Below are positions 23,560-32,074 of a stretch of 32,994 nucleotides of DNA, piece by piece. Made by a program: the position numbers and the translations under genes. Position 1 is the first letter of the stretch, and the number at the start of each line of letters is the position of its first letter. The notes under the pieces were generated by a model. That model was not told the origin of the DNA. It saw only the letters and a list, made by a program, of their open reading frames with translations, and made no database searches. The DNA is taken from the NCBI GenBank assembly GCA_005778355.1, contig SXON01000150.1, forward strand, positions 1-32,994, written 5' to 3'. Source of the DNA: Pseudomonadota bacterium (GTDB taxonomy: Bacteria; Myxococcota_A; UBA796; SXON01).

Positions 23560-26500
23560 ATGCCGATCCGTCCGCCGAACCTCGACGACCGCCGCTACCA
23601 GGACATTCTCCGCGAAGCCCGCGCGCTGATCCCCCAGTACACGCCGGAGTGGACGAACCTCTCCGACGCCGATCCCGGCATGACCCTGGTCCAGCTCTTC
23701 AGTTGGATGACCGAGATGATCATCTTCCGGCTGAATCAGGTTCCCGACAAGACGTACATCCATTTCCTCAACTTCATCGGGGAAGAACGTAAGCCCGCGC
23801 GGCCCGCAGCGGCCCCCGTCACCTTCATCCTGCGCCAGGATCGCGCCGTCGAGATCCCCCCCCACGCGCGTTGCGCCACGCGCCAGCGCGAAGACAGCAC
23901 CGCCGTCGACTTCGTCACCGTCGACGGCGTGACGATTCACGCCGCCAGCATCACGCGGGTGATGAGCGTGCGCGGCGGTCAGCGCCCGGCCGTCCGCGAG
24001 ATCCCCTTCTCCCACCTGCGCGACAACCCCTCGGCGCTCTTGTTCGGCGGTGGGCGTGGTGTCGACGTTTTCGACCTCGACCCCATCGACTACGGCCCCG
24101 AGGCCTACACCCCCGATCAGTTCTTCTACATCGCCCACGACGACTTCCGGATCATGGACGTGGAGCCCGACGGTGAGCGTCCCCTGGGACGCCTTCGCGT
24201 GCGTCGATCGGGTGGCGACACCGACAACCTCTCCGTCGCCTCCTTCTTCAGTTGGGAGTACCCCACGGCCGACGGCTGGATGCCGGTGGGCACCGATCTC
24301 GACAGCGAGGAGTCGCTCGGCCTCCCGGAAACCAACCTGGTCACCGCCTTTCCCGGCATCTTGCCGGTCGAACGTTTCGGCAGCCACCAGCCCTTTCCGC
24401 TGCCGGAGGCGGTGGCGAGCGCCAAGTGGTGGATCCGCGGGCGCCTCGACTACGAGCGCTGGATCGCCACGCGCATGCAGGACGACCTCGAGATCACATG
24501 GCGCGACGACCGCGGCGGCGAAGAACGACCCATCAACAACTGGGAGGTTCGCCCCACCGGGCGCACCCTCGAGTTCTTCCTCCAGGACGTGCCGCCGATC
24601 AAGGGCGGCTGGGTGATCCGTTTCGCGCTGGTCGATCGCGGTGTTCCTGCGGGTCGAAACGGCTACTTGCCGCGTTATCGCTGGTATTATCGCCGGGGCG
24701 AGGGTTGGGAGGAGATCCCCCGCGAGCGCGTGCGCACGGAGGGCACGGTGGTGCTCGTCACCGGTCCGCTCACCGACATGGCCACCGACGGCTACAACCT
24801 GCGCGCCGAGCGCATCGAGACGGTGTTCCTCCAGGGTTTCATCCCCGAGCTGGAAACCGAGCTCACGTGGGTGCGCCCCATCGAATTGGACATGGCCTGC
24901 GGCGACGACCCGCGGCGGCTTGAGCCGATGTTGGTGGACGAGGGCCCATGGTCGCCCTTCCAGATCGCGGCGATGATGCCGCCCACGATTGGACGAAAGT
25001 GGTACGTTGGCTCTGATCTCTTTGAGAACCGCAAACAGGAGCCGGTGGTCGTGGAGGTCGACGTCAGCTTCGAGATGAACGGCACGGCGGTGCCGGAGCC
25101 AGACACGCTCTACCTGCTCCAGCTCACCTACCGTGCGGAGGACAACTGGCGAGTGGTGTGGTCGGAAGACAAGATGTTCTCGAGCTTCACCTTCGCGATG
25201 CTCGACCCAGTCGGCGCCAAGACCGCCGGACCGCGTACAATTCGCCTACTTCTCGACCCCAAGACCCAACTCAAGGGCCTGGCGCGTCACGAGGTGAACG
25301 ACCGCGAAACCACCTGGCTGCGCATGGAACTGGTGAAGGCTTCGCTCACCGGGCAAGACGAGAAGAAGCAGCAGCACCCCATCGTCCCCAGGATCCTCGC
25401 GATTCGCCTCGGCGTGCAGAGCGCCGTGGGCGCCAAGACCTATGACCAGCCGCTCCCCGGCCCGCGCATGGCCCAGGTCGACGACCGCCCCGAAAACCCG
25501 CGACTCACCCGCGCGATCACCCGCGCCGTCGGTCGATTGTCAGAAACCTACCCCTTCTTCCCCTTCGTCGAGATCAAGGAAGAGAATCAGGCCTTGTATT
25601 TCCAGTTTGACCGGCCACTTCCGCCTGGCAAGCGCCACGTGATGCACGTGCGCACACGAGGCGAAGCCTACCTGCCGGAGGGCGCCGAGGTGCAATGGGA
25701 GCTCCTGGAGGCCCAGGCCTTCGGTCGCTTCGCGTGGCGACGTCTCCATGCCCCCGGCGAAGGCGCCACCCGCCCCTACCAGCTCACCCGCACCGGCACG
25801 CTCGAGTTCCCCCTGCCCGAAACGCCGGCGGTGGGCCCCGACGGCTTCTGGCTCCGCGCGCGTTTTGCGCTCCCCGCCCGCGCGGGGCTCGACGCCCTGC
25901 CCCAGATGCCGCCCGTCACGCACGTGTTGCTCAACACCGTCGAGGTGGCCAACCTCGTGACGGTGCGCACCGAGCGCTTCAGCGGCCTCGGCGTGCCCAA
26001 CCAGATGATCCAGCTCCGCTACGCGCCGATCTTCCTGCACGACCTGGAGCACGAGCGCTCCCTGTTCGTGCGCCCCGAGTTGTTCCCCGACATCGTGGTG
26101 TTCGTGGAGGCCCCCGACGGCTCCCGCGAGGAGTGGGTGCGCGTGCCCGATGGCGCGTTGCTCACCGCCAGCAAGGACGACCGCATCTTCGTGGTCGATC
26201 CGACCGAGGGCACGCTCACCTTCGGCAATGGCATCCGTGGTCGGATGTTGCCCGTCGGCAGCGCAAACGTGATCGTCGACACCTACCGCGTCGTGCCCGG
26301 TGCCAAGGGCAATGTGGGCGCGGGCGACATCAACGTCGTGGAAGGCTTCGCCGACGTGGTCAAGGCAGAGAACCTGCTACCGGCCAGCGGGGGTCGCGAC
26401 GCCGAGACCATCGACGAGATCATCCGGCGGGCGCCCAGCTTGCTGACCAGCCGCGACCGCGCCGTCACGCAGAACGACTTCGCGATCATCGCCCAGGAAG

Positions 26501-27060
26501 CGAGCGGCGAGGTGGCCCGGGCGGCGTGCGACGGGAAGATGGGCGCTGACGGCACCGTGGAGATCGTCGTGCTCCCGCGGCGCCGCGAGGGCGAGTCCTT
26601 CCCCGACCCGCTCCTCGGGACGGGCCTGCGCGACCACGTCCAGGCCTACCTCAAGAAACGTTGCCTCATCAACGTGTACCCGGTCGTGCGCCTCGCGTGC
26701 GCGATGCAGGTCGACGTGAGCGTGACCCTGCGGCTTCGTCCCAACGCGAACTTGCTGGCCGTCCGCGAGGCCTCCACCCGCTGGACCGAGGCCTTCCTCG
26801 ACCCCTACATCGGCGGCCTCGACGGCCTCGGCTGGCCCTTCAAGGGCACGCTCTACGCGCAGGATTTCGCCCGCATGGTGGCGGATATTCCCGACGTGCG
26901 TCACGTCATCGACGTGCAGCTCTACCCGGTGGTCGGCGACCTCAAGACCCGCGGCACGCCAGGCTGGGAAGGCGGCGAGGGCGTGCGTGAGCTCGGGCTG
27001 CCCCACGAAGACCTGTTCTCCGTGCGTCGTGTGCGCATCAAGACCGAGGAAGTCGAGTGA
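23560..27060 (+). CDS. eCIS baseplate protein, gp6/J-like (Afp11-type)
   Basis: 1166 aa. The N-terminus is typical of putative baseplate assembly proteins: PNLDDRRYQDILREARALIP, then TPEWTNLSDADPGMTLVQLF and SWMTEMIIFRLNQVPDKTYI. The C-terminal half has the J-like core: GTLTFGNGIRGRMLPVGSAN, YRVVPGAKGNVGAGDIN, then SLLTSRDRAVTQNDFAIIAQ and GLGWPFKGTLYAQDF. These proteins form the wedge ring of the baseplate that triggers sheath contraction. Length is in the range of eCIS Afp11-like proteins. It is the first of four tightly packed genes; its TGA overlaps the GTG of the next gene. Confidence 0.93.
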   Translation: MPIRPPNLDDRRYQDILREARALIPQYTPEWTNLSDADPGMTLVQLFSWMTEMIIFRLNQVPDKTYIHFLNFIGEERKPARPAAAPVTFILRQDRAVEIPPHARCATRQREDSTAVDFVTVDGVTIHAASITRVMSVRGGQRPAVREIPFSHLRDNPSALLFGGGRGVDVFDLDPIDYGPEAYTPDQFFYIAHDDFRIMDVEPDGERPLGRLRVRRSGGDTDNLSVASFFSWEYPTADGWMPVGTDLDSEESLGLPETNLVTAFPGILPVERFGSHQPFPLPEAVASAKWWIRGRLDYERWIATRMQDDLEITWRDDRGGEERPINNWEVRPTGRTLEFFLQDVPPIKGGWVIRFALVDRGVPAGRNGYLPRYRWYYRRGEGWEEIPRERVRTEGTVVLVTGPLTDMATDGYNLRAERIETVFLQGFIPELETELTWVRPIELDMACGDDPRRLEPMLVDEGPWSPFQIAAMMPPTIGRKWYVGSDLFENRKQEPVVVEVDVSFEMNGTAVPEPDTLYLLQLTYRAEDNWRVVWSEDKMFSSFTFAMLDPVGAKTAGPRTIRLLLDPKTQLKGLARHEVNDRETTWLRMELVKASLTGQDEKKQQHPIVPRILAIRLGVQSAVGAKTYDQPLPGPRMAQVDDRPENPRLTRAITRAVGRLSETYPFFPFVEIKEENQALYFQFDRPLPPGKRHVMHVRTRGEAYLPEGAEVQWELLEAQAFGRFAWRRLHAPGEGATRPYQLTRTGTLEFPLPETPAVGPDGFWLRARFALPARAGLDALPQMPPVTHVLLNTVEVANLVTVRTERFSGLGVPNQMIQLRYAPIFLHDLEHERSLFVRPELFPDIVVFVEAPDGSREEWVRVPDGALLTASKDDRIFVVDPTEGTLTFGNGIRGRMLPVGSANVIVDTYRVVPGAKGNVGAGDINVVEGFADVVKAENLLPASGGRDAETIDEIIRRAPSLLTSRDRAVTQNDFAIIAQEASGEVARAACDGKMGADGTVEIVVLPRRREGESFPDPLLGTGLRDHVQAYLKKRCLINVYPVVRLACAMQVDVSVTLRLRPNANLLAVREASTRWTEAFLDPYIGGLDGLGWPFKGTLYAQDFARMVADIPDVRHVIDVQLYPVVGDLKTRGTPGWEGGEGVRELGLPHEDLFSVRRVRIKTEEVE

Positions 27061-28163
27061 CACGCGCGCTCACCCTCTACGGCCACGCTCCGCAGGGCTC
27101 TGCCTCGGACTTCCGCTACCTGGAAGACGTCGTGCGCATCGGCTACCCCGTGCGCGAGGCGGTGACCTACCTCAACCGCCACGTGGGCAACCCCGTGAGC
27201 TACCGGCTGGTCGAGGCCTTGCGGGGCGAGCGTGCCGGCTGCGTGCGCAGCGTGGAGGCCCAACCCTCGGCGGGCGGCGAGCCCACCTTCGTGCGCGCCG
27301 TGCGCCTGCTGCCCGACGGGAGCCCCGCCAGCTACTACACGCCGGACGACCTGGTGAACATCGAGGCCGAGGTCGTCACCCCCGACGGGCGTCCGCCCGG
27401 GGCGCTCGGCTCGCGTGACCGCCTGGTCTTGCACGTGCCGGTGCGCGGCTACTTGCGATTCCTGCCCGGCCTCTTCCAGGGCGCCGTCCCCGCGCAGCGT
27501 CGTGACATCGTGCGCGCCGACGAGGTGAGCGCTCGCCGCTGGGGCACTGGCCAGCAGCAGGTGCACAGCGTCGAGGTGCAAAGCTTCAACGCCGACGCGT
27601 TGCGCCGATTCCTGTTCCTGTTCCAGCACGTGATGACGACGATCACCGATCGCATCGACGCGCTCCCCGGGCTCATCGACCCGGGCACCACCGACCCGCG
27701 CTTCTTGCCCTGGATCGCGAGCTGGGTGTCCTTTCCCCTGGATAGTTCGCTTCCGCTGCACCAGCAGCGCGAGCTGGTGCGCCGTGCCATCCGCCTGTAC
27801 CGCACCCGAGGCACCGTCGCCGGCGTGGAAGAGATGATCCGGGTGCTCACCGCCGCCCCGGTGCGCATCGCGGAAACCAACAAGCCCAACGCCTTCGTGC
27901 TCGGTCGCTCCACCCTCGCCGGCGGCACCAGCATCGAGAAACGCTACATGAACAACGAGCCGGCGGGCCACTTCGTGTCGGAGCCGGGCCGCGCCGCCAC
28001 CTCCTTCTTCGCGCTCGTGCTCGAGCACCGACCCGCTTTCAAGAAACGTTTTGGCGAGCGCGCCCCCGGGGTGCTCCGCCGCATCGTCCAGATCGTGTCG
28101 AGCGAGAAGCCCGGCCACATCTCCTTTTCCATCCGATTCGACAACGAGGGCACGCCCCAGTGA
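27057..28163 (+). CDS. eCIS baseplate protein, gp7/tail-protein-I-like (Afp12-type)
   Basis: 368 aa from GTG at 27057, which overlaps the previous stop (GTGA). The signature is the segment FLFLFQHVMTTITDRIDALP, then GTTDPRFLPWIASWVSFPLD and IRLYRTRGTVAGVEEMIRVL, which is the conserved core of tail protein I/P2 gpI-like wedge proteins in eCIS. It partners with the J-like protein to build baseplate wedges. The N-terminal ~130 residues are beta-rich and less conserved. The C-terminal ~70 residues (ALVLEHRPAFKKRFGERAP) also look conserved. It is followed by another 4-nt overlapping gene. Confidence 0.9.
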   Translation: MTRALTLYGHAPQGSASDFRYLEDVVRIGYPVREAVTYLNRHVGNPVSYRLVEALRGERAGCVRSVEAQPSAGGEPTFVRAVRLLPDGSPASYYTPDDLVNIEAEVVTPDGRPPGALGSRDRLVLHVPVRGYLRFLPGLFQGAVPAQRRDIVRADEVSARRWGTGQQQVHSVEVQSFNADALRRFLFLFQHVMTTITDRIDALPGLIDPGTTDPRFLPWIASWVSFPLDSSLPLHQQRELVRRAIRLYRTRGTVAGVEEMIRVLTAAPVRIAETNKPNAFVLGRSTLAGGTSIEKRYMNNEPAGHFVSEPGRAATSFFALVLEHRPAFKKRFGERAPGVLRRIVQIVSSEKPGHISFSIRFDNEGTPQ

Positions 28164-29101
28164 ACCCGAAGCAACTCTTCCAGCTCAGCCGCCTCCGCGC
28201 CTTCGAGGGCCTGTGCCTCACCGCGAAAGACCTGCAAGACGAGCAGACCTACCACCGTCGCAACCTGCAACGTCACGTGCTCTACATGCACGGTCACGGC
28301 ATCGTGCAGGGGCTCCAGGTGGAGATCGAGCAGCGAAAGGACCGCTACGTGGCAGTGATCCAGGCCGGCTACGGCGTCACCCGTATCGGCCAGGGCGTGC
28401 TTTTGCCCGAGGCGGTGGCGGTGCCGCTCGAGGTGCCCCGCCAGGACGGCGAGTACATGCTCTGGCTCTTCCACGTGGAGGGCGCCGACGAATCTGACAC
28501 TCGCAACAAGTTCGACACCAGCGAGGCGGAGCCGGCGCGCATCAAGGAGGTGTGTGCCCCCCGGCTGCACCCCATCGACGAAGACCAGCCCGACGCGGTG
28601 GCGCTCACCCGTATCAACGTGCGTCTCGGGCGCATGGTGCAGGTGCTGTTGCCCGTCCCCCGCGCCGGTCGGCAGGCGCGCGCGGCAGAGAGCTACCTCA
28701 AGCCGCGCGTGGTCGAGTTCATCCGTCTCAACAAGAACATCGTCAACAACCTCTTCCGCACCGCCCAGCTCCAGGAGCTCGACCTTGGCGCGCTCGGCTT
28801 CTACGGCGCGCTCGTGTCCTCGGAGTTCCTGCTCATCGAGGAGGGCACCTCCGACCGTGTGCTCTACCGCTCGGCCGGTTCCTTGATCAACTACTGCCAC
28901 GACTTCTACAATCCGATGCCGCGCACCACCGAGCGCATCGACAAGTTCAAGGAGTTCGTGCGCAGGGTGAACGCGGAAGTGCCCGGCCCCGACCAGGGCG
29001 ACGAGATCTGGCTCCGCTGGTTCGACAAGTTCGAGCGTCTCTTGCAGCCCCTCTCCAAGATCGCCGAGGAGCTTGAAAAGACGGTAGAGGCGCAGCGCTA
29101 G
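28160..29101 (+). CDS. eCIS baseplate-operon protein of unknown function, 313 aa
   Basis: GTG start at 28160 overlaps the tail-protein-I stop (GTGA). The N-terminus has FEGLCLTAKDLQDEQTYHRR, then HVLYMHGHGIVQGLQVEIEQ, a pattern (LTA.DL.DEQ.Y....L.R..HG.GIV.GL) that I associate with proteins encoded beside phage-tail/eCIS baseplate genes. The middle is beta-rich. The second half is helical, with VVEFIRLNKNIVNNLFRTAQ and a Glu-rich C-terminal helix. No enzymatic motif, signal peptide or TM segment is visible. A structural or assembly role at the baseplate fits the position. The stop lies 6 nt before the ubiquitin-like/zinc-finger gene. Confidence 0.82.
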   Translation: MNPKQLFQLSRLRAFEGLCLTAKDLQDEQTYHRRNLQRHVLYMHGHGIVQGLQVEIEQRKDRYVAVIQAGYGVTRIGQGVLLPEAVAVPLEVPRQDGEYMLWLFHVEGADESDTRNKFDTSEAEPARIKEVCAPRLHPIDEDQPDAVALTRINVRLGRMVQVLLPVPRAGRQARAAESYLKPRVVEFIRLNKNIVNNLFRTAQLQELDLGALGFYGALVSSEFLLIEEGTSDRVLYRSAGSLINYCHDFYNPMPRTTERIDKFKEFVRRVNAEVPGPDQGDEIWLRWFDKFERLLQPLSKIAEELEKTVEAQR

Positions 29102-29107
29102 TCGCGC

Positions 29108-30025
29108 ATGGACGCCGGCGTCGTCAATGTCCGCGTGCAGGTGATCGACCTGAAGAGCGTCGTGCTCGACCTGCAGGTGCCGACCTACCTGCCCGCGCGC
29201 GACCTCACGCAGCGTATCGCTCGCGACGCCGGTCTCGAGGCCCACTGGGCCGACGGCAAGCGTCGCCACTACTTCTTGCGCGCCCGCGGTCGGCTCCTCC
29301 GGGACGAGGAAAAGCTGCAAGACCTCGGCGTGCAGAACGGCGAGCTGGTGTACCTCTTGCCGGAGCCACCGCACGGCAGCGGCGTGGTGGAGCAGCCGCC
29401 CGAGTACCCGGAGACCCACGACTACGCCGGCGCGGGCTGGCTCACGCTCATTGGCAGCTTCCTTGGGGTGACGATGTGGGCGGTGCTCTGGGGCATCGCG
29501 CTCACCAGCGACCGCGGCATGCTGATCACCTCGCTCCCCGGCTTCGCGCTCGGTTTCTTGTGCACGTCTTTGGCGCGACACGCCTGGGGCGGCACCGCCA
29601 ACCGGGTGCGCATCGCCGCCACGGCGCTGGTCCTCACCGTGTCGATCACCTTCGTGGCTTTCCTCACGCCGATCATTTTCAACGACGGGACGGTGCCGAT
29701 CTCGGGCACGCTGTTCTTCGAGGTGTACGCCGACTCGCTGGTGGGCTTCATCCTCGGCGTGGTGGGCGTCTTCCTGGGCTGGTTGGCCTGGTGGGGCGCG
29801 GTGGAGCCCCTGCCGCCTCGCGAGGTGGTGGTGCAGGAGCAAGCGGCGCAGGCGGTGGCCGTGGTCCCCTGCGCCATCTGCGGTCAACCCGTCGATCCGT
29901 CGGTGCGCTCCGACTGCCAGCACGCCTGTGGCAAGGTCTTCCACCAGGGCTGCTACCGCGCGAAAGCGGCCGTTTACCGAGGCGACAAGTCGAAGTGCGC
30001 GGTGTGCGGCAACCGGGTGGGGTAG
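29108..30025 (+). CDS. Ubiquitin-like domain / four-TM / C4HC3 zinc-finger membrane protein in the eCIS baseplate operon
   Basis: 305 aa. Residues ~6-86 resemble a YukD/EsaB-type ubiquitin-like fold: VNVRVQVIDLKSVVLDLQV, PARDLTQRIARDAGL, FLRARGRLLRDEEKLQDLGV and NGELVYLLPEPP. Four hydrophobic helices follow at about 110-132, 137-156, 167-191 and 203-231. The C-terminus is a zinc finger with Cys255, Cys258, Cys270, Cys274, His279, Cys282, Cys297 and Cys300. The spacing C-x2-C-x11-C-x3-C-x4-H-x2-C-x14-C-x2-C fits the C4HC3 (PHD/RING-CH) cross-brace pattern. His272 is an extra possible ligand. Eukaryotic membrane E3 ligases of the MARCH type combine a RING-CH with TM helices; bacterial Prok-RING domains are known. 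Function here is unknown. The 6-nt gap to the baseplate gene indicates cotranscription. Confidence 0.85.
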   Translation: MDAGVVNVRVQVIDLKSVVLDLQVPTYLPARDLTQRIARDAGLEAHWADGKRRHYFLRARGRLLRDEEKLQDLGVQNGELVYLLPEPPHGSGVVEQPPEYPETHDYAGAGWLTLIGSFLGVTMWAVLWGIALTSDRGMLITSLPGFALGFLCTSLARHAWGGTANRVRIAATALVLTVSITFVAFLTPIIFNDGTVPISGTLFFEVYADSLVGFILGVVGVFLGWLAWWGAVEPLPPREVVVQEQAAQAVAVVPCAICGQPVDPSVRSDCQHACGKVFHQGCYRAKAAVYRGDKSKCAVCGNRVG

Positions 30026-30077
30026 CGCCTTGGGCGCAGGTCGCCGTGCTAGTTTTCGCGCGCTCCCCGAGGCCCCC

Positions 30078-31334
30078 GTGCACCCACGTTCCGCCCGCGT
30101 CATCGCCGACCTGCGCGAGCTCGCCACCCTCACCACCGACGACCGCGGCGCCCAGCGCGTGGCCTGGGGGCCCGTATGGCGCACCACCCGCGAATGGTTC
30201 GCCAAGAAGCTCACGGAGATCGGCGTTGCCCCCGAGCTCGATGGTGCCGCGAACATGTGGGGGACCGTGGCCGGTCGCTCGTCACGGTCGCTGGTGATCG
30301 GCAGCCACCTCGACTCCGTGCCCGGCGGCGGCTGGCTCGACGGCTGTCTCGGCGTGCTCGCTGGGCTCGAGGTGCTGCGCGAGGCCAGGGCAAATGGAGT
30401 ACCCCCGCTCACCCTGCGCGTGGTGGACTGGGCCGACGAGGAGGGCGCGCGCTTCGGGCGGAGCCTCGCCGGCTCCTCGGCTTCCGCCGGGACACTCGAT
30501 CCCGACGCGGAGCTTGGCCACCTCGTCGACCGAGGCGGCGTGCGTTGTCGCGACGCGCTGGCCGAGAACGGGGTCAGCTTCGAGAGCATGCGCACCGCCG
30601 CCGCCTACTTCCGCGCGCTCGACCCGGCGGCCTACTTGGAGCTGCACATCGAGCAGGGACCGGTCTTGGAAGAACTGCAGGAGCCCGTCGGCGTGGTGCT
30701 CGGAACGATGGGCGTGGAACGCCATATGCTGCGGTTCACGGGCCAGGCGGCGCACTCCGGCGCTGCGCCGATCCACCTCCGGAAAGACGCCTTTCTGGCC
30801 GCCGCCGAGTTCGCCCTTGCCTGTCGCGACATCTCCGTGCGTCACTCAGGTTCCACGCCGAAGTCGCGCGTGGTGGCGACCTGCGGCGTGGTGAAGGTGG
30901 AACCCAACTTCGTGACCGCCGTGCCCGGCGCCACGGAGATCTCCATCGACATGCGGGCGCTCGACGCCAAGGTGCTGGCCGCGATGTACGCCGAGGCGCG
31001 AGAGGCGTCCGTGGTGGCCGCGAAGCGTCACCTCGTCGACGTGGCCTGGACGCGCGTCTGGGACATCCCGCCCCGGCTCATGGACGAGACGCTGCTTGGC
31101 TTCGTGCGCGACTCAGTCCGCGAGGTGACCGGCCGCGCACCCGAGCTGCCCTCGGGACCGCTCCACGACGCGGCGGAGATGGTGCCGCTGGTGCCCACCG
31201 CCATGATCTTCGCCCAGAGCAGCCCCGGGGTGTCGCACACCAAGATCGAGGACACACCGGAGCCGGCGCTCGACGCGTCGATCCAGGCTTTCTTGCGAAC
31301 GGTCGACCGCACGCTCGCGCACTTCGGGGATTAG
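30078..31334 (+). CDS. M20-family N-carbamoyl-L-amino acid hydrolase / allantoate amidohydrolase-like
   Basis: 418 aa from GTG 30078 (GAGG six bases upstream), the usual length of this family. Motifs: VIGSHLDSVPGGGWLDGCLG (His77, Asp88), WADEEGARFG (Glu121/122), LELHIEQGPVLEELQ, TGQAAHSGAAPIHLRKDAFL, GPLHDAAEM and SPGVSHTKIEDT. These match the Zn/Mn-dependent AmaB/HyuC/AllC group, which opens N-carbamoyl amino acids or allantoate with release of ammonia and CO2. The substrate cannot be decided from sequence; no hydantoinase or allantoinase is nearby. The frame is open back to 29928, but that part overlaps the zinc-finger gene. It lies 52 bp after that gene and may be on the same transcript. 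Confidence 0.88.
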   Translation: MHPRSARVIADLRELATLTTDDRGAQRVAWGPVWRTTREWFAKKLTEIGVAPELDGAANMWGTVAGRSSRSLVIGSHLDSVPGGGWLDGCLGVLAGLEVLREARANGVPPLTLRVVDWADEEGARFGRSLAGSSASAGTLDPDAELGHLVDRGGVRCRDALAENGVSFESMRTAAAYFRALDPAAYLELHIEQGPVLEELQEPVGVVLGTMGVERHMLRFTGQAAHSGAAPIHLRKDAFLAAAEFALACRDISVRHSGSTPKSRVVATCGVVKVEPNFVTAVPGATEISIDMRALDAKVLAAMYAEAREASVVAAKRHLVDVAWTRVWDIPPRLMDETLLGFVRDSVREVTGRAPELPSGPLHDAAEMVPLVPTAMIFAQSSPGVSHTKIEDTPEPALDASIQAFLRTVDRTLAHFGD

Positions 31335-31360
31335 CCGCGCGGCGCGATATCCGGCTTCCC

Positions 31361-31987
31361 ATGCTCGCCGGTCACTACGCCTCCGCCCTGGCTCTCTCTG
31401 CCGCCGCCCCGCGCGCGCCGCTCTGGGCCTTGTGCATCGCCGCCCAGTGCGTGGATATCGCCTGGAGCGTCTTCGTCGTCACCGGCATCGAGGAGGCGCA
31501 CATCGAGCCGGGTTTCACCGCCAGCAACGGGCTGGTGCTCGCCCAGGTGGTCTACTCGCACTCCCTGGTGGCGGCGTTTCTCTGGGCCCTCGGCGCGGCC
31601 CTCCTCGCCTTCGCCTGGCGTCGCGACCTCGTCGTGAGCCTCGCCGTGGCGGCGGCGGTCGCCAGCCACTGGTTCCTGGACTTGCCCATGCACACGCCGG
31701 ACTTGCCCCTCGCCGGGCCCGAGAGCGTGCGCGTTGGCCTCGGCCTGTGGAACCAGCCGGTGCTCGCCTTCGGCCTGGAGGCCGCGTTGCTCGGGCTCTC
31801 CGGCTGGGCGTTCTCGCGCCGAGCGGGACCGCCAGCCACCCGCTGGGGGCGTCCCGCGTTGTTCGCCACGCTGGGCCTGCTCTGCCTGGCCGGCTACTTC
31901 GGTCCCCAGCCCGATCACATCGTGCCTACCGCGCTCACCGGGCTGTTCGTTTACCTCACGCTTCCGATGCTGGCCTCCCGGGCGTGA
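31361..31987 (+). CDS. Conserved multi-pass membrane protein, function unknown
   Basis: 208 aa from ATG 31361, 26 nt after the amidohydrolase stop. It starts MLAGHYASALALSAAAPRAP and has about five to six hydrophobic helices, including LVAAFLWALGAALLAFAWRR, VSLAVAAAVASHWFLDLPMH and FATLGLLCLAGYF. His residues in GHYAS, SHSL and SHWFLDLPMHTPD are conserved-looking and resemble membrane proteins of the YdjM/metal-dependent-hydrolase-like group. No function can be assigned. The last codon and the stop overlap a 14-bp palindrome. Confidence 0.85.
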   Translation: MLAGHYASALALSAAAPRAPLWALCIAAQCVDIAWSVFVVTGIEEAHIEPGFTASNGLVLAQVVYSHSLVAAFLWALGAALLAFAWRRDLVVSLAVAAAVASHWFLDLPMHTPDLPLAGPESVRVGLGLWNQPVLAFGLEAALLGLSGWAFSRRAGPPATRWGRPALFATLGLLCLAGYFGPQPDHIVPTALTGLFVYLTLPMLASRA

Positions 31988-32074
31988 CCGGCGCCGGTCG
32001 AACGCGCTGAAGGGTTGGCGCAGGGTTCGGCCTCCGCGGCGCGCGGGTAGGGTCGGTGCTCCCCCGAGCTGTCC

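Noticed and set aside
20908..24387. 1159-codon minus-strand open frame
   Set aside because: Antisense to the kinase and baseplate genes, whose motifs are clear; the predicted product has no recognisable domain.
27944..30595. 883-codon minus-strand open frame
   Set aside because: Antisense to four plus-strand genes with overlapping starts and stops and clear domains.
31986..31999. 14-bp perfect palindrome GACCGGCGCCGGTC
   Set aside because: It overlaps a stop codon, has no loop or T-run and is easily explained by GC-rich composition. A regulator site cannot be supported from one copy.
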